A stretch of DNA of 64,000 bases from Elusimicrobiota bacterium (GTDB taxonomy: Bacteria; Elusimicrobiota; Elusimicrobia; Elusimicrobiales; Elusimicrobiaceae): positions 62,001 through 126,000 of the forward strand of contig JAEWSL010000013.1 in NCBI GenBank assembly GCA_023398295.1. The letters run 5' to 3'. The notes under the pieces were generated by a model, which saw nothing but the letters and a program-made list of their open reading frames with translations, did not search any database and was not told where the DNA came from. The translations under genes were made by a program, and so were the position numbers. Positions 51,294-60,683 of this stretch are shown piece after piece. Numbering within the stretch: position 1 is the stretch's first letter; the number at the start of each line of letters is the position of its first letter.

Positions 51294-51311
51294 ACCTAAG
51301 GTTTAGACGTA

Positions 51312-51348
51312 AAAAAGCCCCGCGTTTTTAATTAACGCGGGGCTTTTT
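51312..51348. terminator. Bidirectional terminator between gyrA and a secreted protein gene
   Basis: AAAAAGCCCCGCGTT (51312-51326) pairs perfectly with AACGCGGGGCTTTTT (51334-51348), loop 7 nt. A-run and T-run on the two sides allow termination of gyrA and of the convergent minus-strand gene. Confidence 0.93.
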
Positions 51349-51364
51349 ACAGGGAAGATAAAAG

Positions 51365-52237
51365 TTATTCTGCCGTTTCTTTAAGTTTTTCTCCCGAAAG
51401 ATCTTCACTTTCGTCGTTTTCCTCAAGCTGCTCTTCCTGCGGCTCTTCTTTAATTTTTTGGTAGATATAAGGGGAGGGGCCTTCTTTCATAAACTTAAAG
51501 TCCCTGTAAATATTTTTTATATTCGGCACAAGATAAACGGACATAGCGTATACGCCTTTGCGCTGCACGCTGAAGATGGGACGTATTTCCACGTTAAAGC
51601 CGTATTTGTTGGGGACATTTTTTTCGTAAGGATAATTTTTTTCTAACGTGAAATAATGCGGAGAATATCTTATAGTAATAATCTTAGCAAGTTCTTTATT
51701 CTGAAACTGATTTTTGCTTAACTCGTCAAACTCGCCTATGTCTATTTCTTTTTGCAGTTCCGGTTTTTCAAGAGTAATTTTATAGTCAAGTTTGAAAAGA
51801 CGAAAGTCGTCTATAAAAAAGATATTTATACAGTCATGAAAATAGTCCTGAAATCTGCCGTATTCGTTTAGGTCGGGCAAAATTTCATATTGCGGCGGTA
51901 TGCGAAAAGTGACTTCAACGTAACCTCTAGTTTCTTTTTGTTCAACGAGGGGATCTTCTACGTCATAGCCGTCTTCGGGAGAGTAAAGAGGATCGTCGTG
52001 AAACATACGGCTGAAGAATTCAGATGTGGCGTATTTCTCTTTCTTAAATTCTTTCAGATTAATTATGGAAATTTCAGTGTTTCTTTTTTGTTTTTGAAAA
52101 AGTTTATCAAAGGAAACGCAAAGCTCGGAACTTTCCTTCAGATTTTGCGGCAAAATCATATGCTGGTCATATAATATCTGCGCCCGCAAAACCGCCGCCG
52201 CTGTAAGAAAGATTATGAACAAAGAAGCCTTTTTCAT
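51365..52237 (-). CDS. Secreted protein, paralogue A of a tandem pair
   Basis: The 290-residue protein starts with a signal peptide (MKKASLFIIFLTAAAVLRA). It shares with the next gene a conserved core: TSEFFSRMFHDDPLYSPEDGYDVEDPLVEQKETRGYVEV, RIPPQYEILPDLNEYGRFQDY, FRLFKLDYKITLEKPELQKEI, KIITIRYSPHYFTLEKNYPYEKNVPNKYG and IYRDFKFMKEGPSPYIYQKI. The tail is acidic (EEPQEEQLEENDESEDLSGE). I recognise no family. Probably periplasmic or surface-exposed. Confidence 0.65.
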   Translation of the reverse strand: MKKASLFIIFLTAAAVLRAQILYDQHMILPQNLKESSELCVSFDKLFQKQKRNTEISIINLKEFKKEKYATSEFFSRMFHDDPLYSPEDGYDVEDPLVEQKETRGYVEVTFRIPPQYEILPDLNEYGRFQDYFHDCINIFFIDDFRLFKLDYKITLEKPELQKEIDIGEFDELSKNQFQNKELAKIITIRYSPHYFTLEKNYPYEKNVPNKYGFNVEIRPIFSVQRKGVYAMSVYLVPNIKNIYRDFKFMKEGPSPYIYQKIKEEPQEEQLEENDESEDLSGEKLKETAE

Positions 52238-52281
52238 AGAAGAATCCTTTTATGCCGCGCCGCTTAATCCCTTTGAGGATA

Positions 52282-52316
52282 AAAACCCCGCGCCTTTCTC
52301 TTAGACGCGGGGTTTT
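52282..52316 (-). terminator. Terminator between the two paralogues
   Basis: AAAACCCCGCG (52282-52292) and CGCGGGGTTTT (52306-52316) form a perfect stem with a 13-nt loop and a T-run on the minus strand. It separates transcription of paralogue B from paralogue A. Confidence 0.88.
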
Positions 52317-52334
52317 GTTGCCGTACGAAGCTGG

Positions 52335-53171
52335 TTATTTAACCCTTGCCAAAGAAGAATCGTTGCTGTCAGGGTGGATTTCGTTCTTAATTTTCTCGTA
52401 GATTACAGGCGAAGGGCCTTCCTTTACAAACTTAAAGTCTTTGTAAAGGTTTTCAACATTAGGCACTAAGAAGAAGTACGTAGGTTTGCAGCCTTTCGCT
52501 TGCGCTGATAATATCGGGATAATAGAAACTTTCTTACCGAGAGTATTAGGAACGTCTTTGGCATAAGGATAATCTCTCATCAGAGTGAAATAGCGGGGCG
52601 AGTATCTTACTGTAATAAGTTTAGCATTATCGGGGTTGGCGTACTCGTTCTTAGTGAGCTCGTTAATATCCTGCTCTTTCACTTCTTTCTGAAGAGATGC
52701 CGACTCAAGCTTTATTTTATAATCAAAAGCAAAGAGGGACGGAGTGTCGTTTATTGTAATAAGAACCGCATTGTTTAACCCTATCGTGAAATACCCTTCC
52801 ACGTTGGGCGCAGGATTAAGAGTATATCCCGCGGGAATACGGATAACAGCCTGCACATACCCTTCGGTAGTTTGGCTTTCCGGGGCAGGATCGGTTGCTT
52901 CAAAACCCATTTCATTTACAAACTCGGGATCTTCGTAGAAAGCGGGATGTATAAACTCCGAAGTAGTGTATTTTTTATTAACTGCAGTCTGTGCTAAACT
53001 AACCTGTCCTTTTTTGACAATATTTTGAAACACATTTTCAAAAGGAAGGAAAGCCTGTTCCTGTTTGTTTTTCAAATTTTCAGAAACTTCAGTATAACTT
53101 TTTTCTATACTTTGAGCCTGCAAAGAGATTGCCACTGCACAAAACATCGCAAAGATAAATAATTTTCTCAT
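52335..53171 (-). CDS. Secreted protein, paralogue B of a tandem pair
   Basis: The protein has 278 residues from the ATG at 53171, chosen because it starts a signal peptide (MRKLFIFAMFCAVAISLQAQ) and a GAGGAGG lies upstream. Its core matches paralogue A: TSEFIHPAFYEDPEFVNEMGFEATDP, ETTEGYVQAVIRIP, LFAFDYKIKLESASLQKEV, KLITVRYSPRYFTLMRDYPYAKDVPN and LYKDFKFVKEGPSPVIYEKIKNE. It lacks the acidic tail of A. No known family. Confidence 0.65.
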   Translation of the reverse strand: MRKLFIFAMFCAVAISLQAQSIEKSYTEVSENLKNKQEQAFLPFENVFQNIVKKGQVSLAQTAVNKKYTTSEFIHPAFYEDPEFVNEMGFEATDPAPESQTTEGYVQAVIRIPAGYTLNPAPNVEGYFTIGLNNAVLITINDTPSLFAFDYKIKLESASLQKEVKEQDINELTKNEYANPDNAKLITVRYSPRYFTLMRDYPYAKDVPNTLGKKVSIIPILSAQAKGCKPTYFFLVPNVENLYKDFKFVKEGPSPVIYEKIKNEIHPDSNDSSLARVK

Positions 53172-53510
53172 AGGTAAATCCTCCTCGTATGTCAATATGT
53201 TATAATATTAGTCAAGTTCTAACAACGGTCCAAAGGCCTTTTTTTTACAGAAAAAGGCCCTATACAAAAATAGGGCTAAAGGCCTATACCCGCAAGACTA
53301 AACGATTTTTATATATAGCTATACTATAGGAAAAGATTGAAATAAAGTAAGACGTACAAAAAGATATTAAGACGTTACAATTTAAGGAACAGCCGGATTA
53401 TTTTTTGGACGCATAATAAAACAACCCCTCTAAAAATTTAGAGGGGTTGTTTTAATTTGTAAACTTTTGTCTTTTTTTAACGCGTAAGGTTTTGCAGGGT
53501 TTATAAGGTT
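53172..53510. other. Intergenic region with overlapping hairpins and a terminator
   Basis: GGCCTTTTT (53235-53243) can pair with AAAAAGGCC (53251-53259), while the overlapping GCCCTAT (53257-53263) can pair with ATAGGGC (53270-53276), so the two folds are mutually exclusive. The rest is AT-rich. A terminator at 53418-53453 closes the OmpA-like gene. Confidence 0.55.
53418..53453 (-). terminator. Terminator of the autotransporter-OmpA lipoprotein unit
   Basis: AAAACAACCCCTCTAAA (53418-53434) and TTTAGAGGGGTTGTTTT (53437-53453) form a 17-bp perfect stem with a 2-nt loop. The T-run on both strands would allow bidirectional use. Confidence 0.88.
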
Positions 53511-54014
53511 TTATAAAGAACCTTCTTCAACCTCTTGCGTCATAACATAAATATCTACTCTTCTGTTTGCGGCTTGGCCTTCTTCGGTATCGTTGGGGGC
53601 TAAAGGTTTTTGCTCGCCGTAGCTCACGGCTTCAATCTTATTTGTAACGCCGGCGTCGGTAAACTTCTTTGCTATAAGATCGGCCCGTTTTTGCCCCAAA
53701 ACTTTATTGTGCTCATAATCGCCGATATTATCGGTGTGGCCCTCAATAACAAGTTTTGCCGTCGGATTTTCTTTAAGATATCCGCATATGTCGTTAAAAG
53801 CTTCCTCGTTAGTTGCCGTTATGTTGATGGTATCAAACTCAAAGATAGCGGCGCCTGTAACAACGCTATGCTTAAACGGGGTTTTAACCGGCGCGGCAGG
53901 TTTTGGCTGCTCGGGCGCGGCAACGGGTTTATCCTCAGTTTTAAGCGGCTGTTTTGTGCAAACAAAGCACCCCGTTAAACCTAAAGAAAGAAGAAGAACA
54001 GTTAATAATCTCAT
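53511..54014 (-). CDS. OmpA/Pal-like peptidoglycan-associated lipoprotein
   Basis: The 167-residue protein has a lipoprotein signal peptide ending LTGC (C16). After a Pro- and Lys-rich linker it carries the OmpA C-terminal domain: FEFDTINITATNEEAFNDICGYLKENPTAKLVIEGHTDNIGDYEHNKVLGQKRADLIAKKF and RRVDIYV at the end. The NxxL...R residues bind diaminopimelate in peptidoglycan. It lies 12 bp after the autotransporter, so the two probably share a transcript, and it may anchor the cell surface. Confidence 0.9.
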   Translation of the reverse strand: MRLLTVLLLSLGLTGCFVCTKQPLKTEDKPVAAPEQPKPAAPVKTPFKHSVVTGAAIFEFDTINITATNEEAFNDICGYLKENPTAKLVIEGHTDNIGDYEHNKVLGQKRADLIAKKFTDAGVTNKIEAVSYGEQKPLAPNDTEEGQAANRRVDIYVMTQEVEEGSL

Positions 54015-54026
54015 TTTTACTCTCCT

Positions 54027-57000
54027 TTACCAAGTATAAGCAAGACCGATATTGCCGTAGCAGTTGGCCGATTTGCTTCCCACGCCCGCTTCGCCGTTGC
54101 CAAAGACGCTTAAGGCATTTGTTAAGGCATAATTTACGCCTGCGCCGCCGCTGAAATATGTGCCGCCCAATTTAGCGCTGATGATATCCATATTGGTGTT
54201 TGGCAGGGAGAGGGAAGCTTTAATTCTCTGATAGTCATTGCCGATAAATTGCTTTATCGCCATATTTGCATACCAGTTAAGTTTGCGGTACTTGCCTTCG
54301 GCCTGCGCGCCGAGCCTGGCCTGCACGTTATAAGCGTTATTGCTGTCCACATTCAGGTTAAGAGAATCGGCCCCCGTTTCGTTGAAATGCTGCTGGTGGG
54401 AATAGGCGTTCAAAATACCCACAAACGGTTTAATCTTAATACCGTCAAAGGCAAAAAGATTATAAGCCGCTTCCAAGTCTAAGGCAATATTATGGCCGTA
54501 GTAGGAGGCTTTTGCGTCCCTGTCCATAAACGTGATATGTCTGTTGCCGTCAAAATCCTGATAGCCCAGATATAAGACGCCCTTAAAAGTCCAATCTTCG
54601 CCAAGATATCCGCCGTAGGCGCCTACGGTCAGGTCGTTGATATCCATAGTATCGCTGTTTTGCCTGAGGTCCGTTTTGCTTCCGCCGGCAAACGCGCCGA
54701 GCAGGAAGTTATTATCTGCGGAATATCTGTCGTAGCCGGCCATTACGCCAGTTACGTTATTTGTAAACCGCGGGGAATTTGCGTCCGCGTAAACTTTATT
54801 GTACTGACTGTAATATTGCGCCCAGACATTGTCAAAACAGGAAGGGCATGCCTTTGCGGGAGCAGCCTCGCGGGAAGCTATGCGGTCGTAAATATGCGCG
54901 CTCTTTGCGTTAAACAAGGAGGTTAAGGCTGTATTTGCATATAAAACGCCGTCCATATCGGCCAAGGCCGAGTTTATGGTAGATCCCGCCACCGGCGTAA
55001 TACCGCTTGGGGTAAAGCCGGCCAGGGCTTCAAGCTGCAGAAGCGGGTTTGTGATATCGCCCGTTAAGCTTGTTGCTGTGAGGTTATCTACAACCTGCGC
55101 CGCCTGCGTTTGGTTATGCGATTTGCCGCTTACGGTATTTACGTAGTCGGTGGCGTTTCTCTTGGCAAGAAGCGTTATAACGCCGTTTGTATAGTCGTAA
55201 GTAAGTTCGCCGCCTATTCTGGAACTGTCGTATCCGCTTATGGAGCCGTCGTAAGTATAAGTTCCGCTTAAAGTGCCGGAAGACTCAAGAATATCAAAAG
55301 TTTTCCATTCAAAGAATCTGTCCGTGCCTGTATTTTCAACGGCCAAAAGTGCGCCGCTGTTAATAGTGGCGTTGCCGCTGACCACGGTTTTATCGGAAGC
55401 GTCGGCAGGCGTATTTGTAAGTTCAACTTCAGTTACGCTGCCGGAGGCTAAATCCAAATCTCCGTCTATGGTAAGCGTGTCGACGCTGTTTCCCGCGGCA
55501 AGCGTGCCGATAACGTTTACGTCGCCCGTTATAAGGCCGTTGCCTGCTAAAGTGGCCGAGCTTGCTATATTGGTAGTACTGACGTTGAAATTAGAGGTAT
55601 TAACCGCTATTGTGCCAGTGCTTACGTTAAAGATATTTGCGGTAACGTCGTTAGTTATGGTTGTTAAGGAATCCCCGGATTTTACTACCGTACCCATGCC
55701 GGTGATTTCATTTAAGGTATTTGCTTGCGTGTCCTTAAATTCCGCCGTTGCCCCGATTAAGATATCAACCGTCCCGTTTATGTTTGTGGTGTATCCTGCC
55801 AGGGTGCCTTCCTGCACATAGGTATCTTCATAGCTGTTTGAGGCCATGGCAAGCGTTAAAACGCCGTCGCCGCTCTTTACTAAATTATTGATGGACTCTA
55901 TCTTCCCGGTTAAAGAAACGTCCCCGTCGTTATCAATTTGCACATTGTTGTTTGACATTGTGGCAAACTTATTTGTCAACGAAGTATCGTCTGTAATCTG
56001 TAAAACGCCTCCGTTAAAAACAACATCGCCCGTGCCTATATTAAAATTGTTCGCAATTGAAAGGAGGCCTGTCAGATAAGTGGGGCCGGTGTAGGTATTA
56101 TTGCCTTGGAAGGTTGTATCCCCGTCAATAAATACATTTCCCGCGCCGCTTAAAGAAGAGCCGGAAGACTGAGTGCCGCCGGTATAAACAAGAGCGGCAT
56201 TGTTTATAATATTACCCGTTAAATTAGAGGCGTTTGTTTCCAGATAGCCGTTATTGGTAATTGTTTCTTGAGTGATACGGGAATTGTTTATAACAACGCC
56301 TCCTAAGGCAATGGTTAAATTGCCGCCGCCGGAAAGAACATCGCCGCTTGAGCCTAAATTACCCGAGTTGGTTAACTCAAGTTCTCCGTTATTTGTCATC
56401 AAATTAAAGGCTAAGTTTGTAACTGCGCTGGACATGGTGCCGTCGTTTACGATATTGACTGCGGAAAGCAGAGCTTTATTTTCCAGCGTGCCAAAGTTTC
56501 TTATGATTGACTGGGTTATGGCGGTGTTATTTGTAATATCTTCGCCGTCAAAGTTAAGTACGCCTATAGATCCTGTTACGGTATTTCCGCTTTCGCCGAA
56601 AGAGCCGTCCCCCGTCAAAGTAATTTCTCCGCTGTTTATTATGGCGTTGGCGGATATATCATCTACGGAGGAATTAAAAACTCCGCTGTTGGTTAAAGTA
56701 GAGACGGTTATATAAGCGTTATTTTCAATAGTGCCGTAGTTGTAAATAGTTGAAGCTGATACAAGGGCATTGTTTGTAAAATGCCCAAGGTTTCTTAAGT
56801 TTGTCTGGGTTATGACGGTGTTATTGGTAACATATGCGTAGGAGTCGTCAAAGAATAAATTGCCGTTGCCTACCACCGTATTGCCGTTTGCTCCGAACGC
56901 GCCCGAGCCGTAAAGCGTTATAGTCCCGGTATTGCTTATATACGGGGATAAAAGGCCTTCTTTATTGGAAAATAATGTGCCGCTGTTGATTAAGACAGAA

Positions 57001-59228
57001 GCCTCTATTAAACCGTTGTTTTCCAAAATCCCGATGTTTTCAAGATATGCCGCTTCAATAACGTTGTTATTTTCCAATTGGTTATAGTTTATGACGTTAG
57101 CTTGGTTTATGTTAGTATTATTTATGATGTTTGTAGTGTCGCTGTTGAAAAACAGGGAGCCATTGCCGTTTAGCGTATTGCCGTACGCGCCAAAATTGCC
57201 TGTTCCAGAAAGGAATAAGGAACCGTTATTTATAATAGAAGCGGAGTCTAAATTTTCAGCTTCAATATTTATTTCTCCGTTGTTTTCTATCTGGTAAGCG
57301 TTTATGGCATCAGTGCTGTTTATTGTTCCGTCGTTTTTAATTGCTGCCGCATTGATAGTGCTGTTATTATTAAGTACGCCGGAATTATTTAGAACAGCGG
57401 CGGCAAAAAGAGCGGCATTATTTTCCAAAACGCCGATATTATTAATATTAGACTGGGATATAACCGTATTGTTGGTAATATCAACGCCTACGCCATTAAA
57501 ATTAACGGTTCCTGCTCCTGTAATGGTATCCCCGCTTGAGCCGAATGTTCCCGCGCCGGTTAAGTTAAGGGTCCCGTTGTTTGTAAACGAAATGATGGAA
57601 AGGTTCGTCGTTGCAGAATTTATAACTCCGCTGTTTGACGCTGAGGCGGCTGTTAAGGAAGACTTGTTATTAAACGTGCCGCTGTTTGAGAAAGTATTAG
57701 CGATTAATGACGCATTATTTTCCAAAGTGCCCTGGTTGTTAATTGTACTTTGCGATACGGAAGCGTTATTTACGGAGTTATCGTAAAAATAAGTTGTTCC
57801 AGAGCCCGTAATAGCATTGCCGTTTGCCCCGCCGATAAAATTAAGCGTGCCGCTGTTTGCAATGCCGCTGCCTGTAACAATAGAGTCGGCCTTTGAAGTA
57901 AGCGTGCCGCTGTTTACCAAAGAACCGCTTAAATCTACCTCGCCGTTGTTGGAAAAAGCGCCGCTGTTTGAAAGGGCCGCCTGCTCAATTGTCCCGCTGT
58001 TTGAAGATATGCCCGATAAAGATAAAGTGCCCGTGCTTGTTATTACCCCCGTATTATGCAGGCTTCCGGTTATGGTGGAGTTATTTGCAAGGAGTGAAGT
58101 ATTAGAAACATTTGCCGCCGTAATTGCCGCGTTGTTTGTAAGATGCCCGCTGTTTGTAACGGTATTTTGGACTATTGTGGCATTGTTTGTGGTGTTGCCC
58201 ATAAAGTTAATAACGCCTGAGGAGGTATTGCCGGCGGCGTTTAAGATTATATTTCTGTTTGTGCCTCCGTCAAAATTTACAACGCCGTCGTTTCTGATAA
58301 GGCCGGAAAGTAAATTTGCGTTAGTATTAATTGTGCCTAAGTTTGCAATTCGCGAAGAGGCGCTTATTAAAGCGTTGTTGTTAAGAGTTGCGCCGGAATT
58401 ATTATTGAAATCTCCCGACGAAATTTCGGCGTTATTGTCTAAAAAACCCGTATTATATACTATGCTTTGGTCTATATAGGCGTTATTTACGGAATCATTA
58501 TTAAAATATGTTGTGCCGTTGCCGGAGATGGTGTTTGCGTTGGCGCCTCCGGTAAAATTAAGCGTGCCGTTATTTGTAATGGCGGCCGATATATCGTCTG
58601 CCTCGCTGGTTATGGAATTGCCGTTATAAAGATAAGTTGCCGTGATAGTTCCGCTGTTTGTAATATAGCCGATGTTATTAATTTCAGTAGCGTTAACTGC
58701 GCCGTAGTTGTAAAGAGTAGCCCCGCTTGTAGTATTAGATATTCTGTAAACGGAATAAGTGCCGTTGTTGGTAAGCGTGCCGCTGTTTATAATATAGTCT
58801 TGCGTTATGGTATTGTAGGTTGTAAGAGAAGAATCGGTGTTGTAAAGAGAGCCTGTCCCCGATATACCGCCGCTAAGAGAAGAAAGATCCGTGGTAAAAA
58901 GCGTACCGTTGTTTACTATTGCGCCCGAGATGCTTGCTCCCGTTGCTAAGATCAGGTAGTTGGTGCCGAGCACATCAAACAGAGTGCCGCTTGCCGCGCT
59001 TATATTATAATTGCCGTTTATAGTAAGAGATACCGAGCCGGTAATTGGTATCGTTGAATCCCCCGCGGCTTTAGTTATATCCGTGGTTAAAGTGGAATTT
59101 TCTTTATTTGTATAAAGGTTGTTATATAATTGCGCCCAATTGCTTGCCGTTGATGCGGCCAACAAAGGGGCGGAGTTCTGCAGAATCAAAAACAGCGCAG
59201 AAACGACGATAGAAAATATTTTTTTCAT
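54027..59228 (-). CDS. Large autotransporter-like surface protein with repetitive passenger
   Basis: The 1733-residue protein has a signal peptide (MKKIFSIVVSALFLILQNSAPLLAA) and a passenger rich in N, S, T and G that forms a predicted beta-helix. At least eight copies of a repeat of about 70-95 residues occur between about 225 and 1030. Around 1045 lies a passenger-associated-transport-repeat-like segment (NTYTGPTYLTGLLSIANN). Residues about 1456-1733 form the autotransporter barrel, ending in the aromatic NIGLAYTW. A CPSC pair sits near its start. Function is likely adhesion or surface coat, inferred from type V secretion architecture. Confidence 0.85.
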   Translation of the reverse strand: MKKIFSIVVSALFLILQNSAPLLAASTASNWAQLYNNLYTNKENSTLTTDITKAAGDSTIPITGSVSLTINGNYNISAASGTLFDVLGTNYLILATGASISGAIVNNGTLFTTDLSSLSGGISGTGSLYNTDSSLTTYNTITQDYIINSGTLTNNGTYSVYRISNTTSGATLYNYGAVNATEINNIGYITNSGTITATYLYNGNSITSEADDISAAITNNGTLNFTGGANANTISGNGTTYFNNDSVNNAYIDQSIVYNTGFLDNNAEISSGDFNNNSGATLNNNALISASSRIANLGTINTNANLLSGLIRNDGVVNFDGGTNRNIILNAAGNTSSGVINFMGNTTNNATIVQNTVTNSGHLTNNAAITAANVSNTSLLANNSTITGSLHNTGVITSTGTLSLSGISSNSGTIEQAALSNSGAFSNNGEVDLSGSLVNSGTLTSKADSIVTGSGIANSGTLNFIGGANGNAITGSGTTYFYDNSVNNASVSQSTINNQGTLENNASLIANTFSNSGTFNNKSSLTAASASNSGVINSATTNLSIISFTNNGTLNLTGAGTFGSSGDTITGAGTVNFNGVGVDITNNTVISQSNINNIGVLENNAALFAAAVLNNSGVLNNNSTINAAAIKNDGTINSTDAINAYQIENNGEINIEAENLDSASIINNGSLFLSGTGNFGAYGNTLNGNGSLFFNSDTTNIINNTNINQANVINYNQLENNNVIEAAYLENIGILENNGLIEASVLINSGTLFSNKEGLLSPYISNTGTITLYGSGAFGANGNTVVGNGNLFFDDSYAYVTNNTVITQTNLRNLGHFTNNALVSASTIYNYGTIENNAYITVSTLTNSGVFNSSVDDISANAIINSGEITLTGDGSFGESGNTVTGSIGVLNFDGEDITNNTAITQSIIRNFGTLENKALLSAVNIVNDGTMSSAVTNLAFNLMTNNGELELTNSGNLGSSGDVLSGGGNLTIALGGVVINNSRITQETITNNGYLETNASNLTGNIINNAALVYTGGTQSSGSSLSGAGNVFIDGDTTFQGNNTYTGPTYLTGLLSIANNFNIGTGDVVFNGGVLQITDDTSLTNKFATMSNNNVQIDNDGDVSLTGKIESINNLVKSGDGVLTLAMASNSYEDTYVQEGTLAGYTTNINGTVDILIGATAEFKDTQANTLNEITGMGTVVKSGDSLTTITNDVTANIFNVSTGTIAVNTSNFNVSTTNIASSATLAGNGLITGDVNVIGTLAAGNSVDTLTIDGDLDLASGSVTEVELTNTPADASDKTVVSGNATINSGALLAVENTGTDRFFEWKTFDILESSGTLSGTYTYDGSISGYDSSRIGGELTYDYTNGVITLLAKRNATDYVNTVSGKSHNQTQAAQVVDNLTATSLTGDITNPLLQLEALAGFTPSGITPVAGSTINSALADMDGVLYANTALTSLFNAKSAHIYDRIASREAAPAKACPSCFDNVWAQYYSQYNKVYADANSPRFTNNVTGVMAGYDRYSADNNFLLGAFAGGSKTDLRQNSDTMDINDLTVGAYGGYLGEDWTFKGVLYLGYQDFDGNRHITFMDRDAKASYYGHNIALDLEAAYNLFAFDGIKIKPFVGILNAYSHQQHFNETGADSLNLNVDSNNAYNVQARLGAQAEGKYRKLNWYANMAIKQFIGNDYQRIKASLSLPNTNMDIISAKLGGTYFSGGAGVNYALTNALSVFGNGEAGVGSKSANCYGNIGLAYTW
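56150..58560 (-). repeat. Degenerate protein-coding repeats in the autotransporter passenger
   Basis: Eight units share the pattern GN(T/A)xxGxGxLxF, then NNTxIxQ, then NxGxLENNAxxxA. Unit lengths vary from about 70 to 95 residues. The DNA is diverged between copies, so these are old duplications rather than recent tandem slippage. Boundaries are approximate. Confidence 0.7.
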
Positions 59229-59468
59229 CTATTATCCCTTTAATTAAAATTAACTGCTTCGGTCTACCCTTGCGGGCATCCCTTTACAAAACATTTTTTA
59301 ACTTCCCCTAAACTGCGGACGCAGTGCATGTAAGTTAATATATTTTGACATATTTAATAATTAGAAAGCAAACGATTTTTGTTGTGCTCAAAAAAAGAGA
59401 AACGCAATAAGTTGCAAATATGCTAAACTATGGCTGCGCCGCAAGAAACATACATATTGGGACTAAAA

Positions 59469-60683
59469 ATGAAAATACTAAAAGCGTTTTTTTCAGTTTG
59501 CCTGTTAACTTTAGTTTTAGGGGGGACTTCTTATTCCAACGAAGGCAATGCAAAACACGCCCAAAGGCTTAAGCAAAAAAAAGCCGCCCAAAAAGCTTCC
59601 GCGAAAGATTTTTTATCCCCCTATTTTAACCTTAAAGACGCCTTGGAACAGCAGTCGGGACTACAGTTGGGTCTTGATATATCCTATATGGCCCAAAGAG
59701 CCTCCCCGAGCGGTAAACAAACCGCGCTGCAGGGCGTCTATCACCCTTTTGCAACCTGGACTTTTTTTGAAGATAAAAAAGGAACGCTCCAGTTTAACTT
59801 CAGCTGCAGCGCGGTCAGATACTGGAGCATAGATGGCGCGGCTCTTGGGCAAAGAGTTGCCGTAGCCGTTCCTCTCAACGACAACGCTTCCAATCAAAAT
59901 ACCTTTTCCCAGTTTTCGCTTACATATGCTTTTGCAGGGAGTTTGGATTGGCTGTCCTTAACGGCGGGGCAGTTCCCCATACATAATTTTGACGGCGGCA
60001 AGTATATTAACAATCAGCAGACTTATTTGATTAACTATGCGCTTTCTCAAAACGCAAGTTCAAGCTATCCCTCTGGCAGTTTGGGGGCTTACGCCACGGT
60101 GCAGGCAAAAGCAAATCTTTCTTTTTCCGCAGGGTATCAGGACGCCGCCAATATTTCAGGAAATAAAATTCAGCCCGATACCGCCTTTGACAATAAATAC
60201 GCCGTCTTTGCAAATGTCCAATACGCGCCCGAAGTTAAGGGCTTAGGCAAAGGCAGTTATTTGGCTTTAGTTTACTATCAGCCTTCGGTGGATTTACAGC
60301 TGGGAGAAAGCTGGGGGATTTCTCTTATAGCGGAGCAGAATCTAACAGATAAATGGGTTGCTTTTGCGGGGGCAAACGCTATTTCGGCGCAGGTGCGGCC
60401 GATAAAGCAGTCTTACCGCGCGGGGGCGGCTTATTTGGACCCTTTTGAGCGCAATTCCCAAGACGCCGCGTTAATAGGGGCGGCCTACAACCGCCTTAGC
60501 GCGCAGCAGTTTGCCCCCGCCGAAGTAAAAACGGGGGAAGCGGTTTTGGAAGCGCAGTATGTTTACTGGCCCGCGCATTGGCTTTCGGTTACTCCCGACA
60601 TTCAGGTATATCCCGCGGCGGCGTTAAGTTCTTCCACGCAATGGGTAACGGTGGCCTCGCTAAGGATAAATTTGAGCTTATGA
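59469..60683 (+). CDS. OprB-like carbohydrate-selective porin
   Basis: The 404-residue protein begins with a signal peptide (MKILKAFFSVCLLTLVLGG). It continues with LDISYMAQRASPSGKQTALQGVYHPFATWTFFEDKKGTLQFNFS, and has many antiparallel amphipathic strands (for example YLINYALSQNASSSYPSGSLGAYATVQ) ending VASLRINLSL. The pattern is that of the OprB/CarO type of carbohydrate porins, with weak similarity only. It would admit small sugars. An extended -10 (TGCTAAACT, ending 59429) lies upstream. A terminator follows at 60871. Confidence 0.65.
   Translation: MKILKAFFSVCLLTLVLGGTSYSNEGNAKHAQRLKQKKAAQKASAKDFLSPYFNLKDALEQQSGLQLGLDISYMAQRASPSGKQTALQGVYHPFATWTFFEDKKGTLQFNFSCSAVRYWSIDGAALGQRVAVAVPLNDNASNQNTFSQFSLTYAFAGSLDWLSLTAGQFPIHNFDGGKYINNQQTYLINYALSQNASSSYPSGSLGAYATVQAKANLSFSAGYQDAANISGNKIQPDTAFDNKYAVFANVQYAPEVKGLGKGSYLALVYYQPSVDLQLGESWGISLIAEQNLTDKWVAFAGANAISAQVRPIKQSYRAGAAYLDPFERNSQDAALIGAAYNRLSAQQFAPAEVKTGEAVLEAQYVYWPAHWLSVTPDIQVYPAAALSSSTQWVTVASLRINLSL

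Noticed and set aside
57817..58479. A 220-residue frame on the plus strand opposite the autotransporter
   Set aside because: It is the antisense of a repetitive passenger rich in N, S, T and G, which gives long hydrophobic shadow frames. No Shine-Dalgarno or promoter fits.
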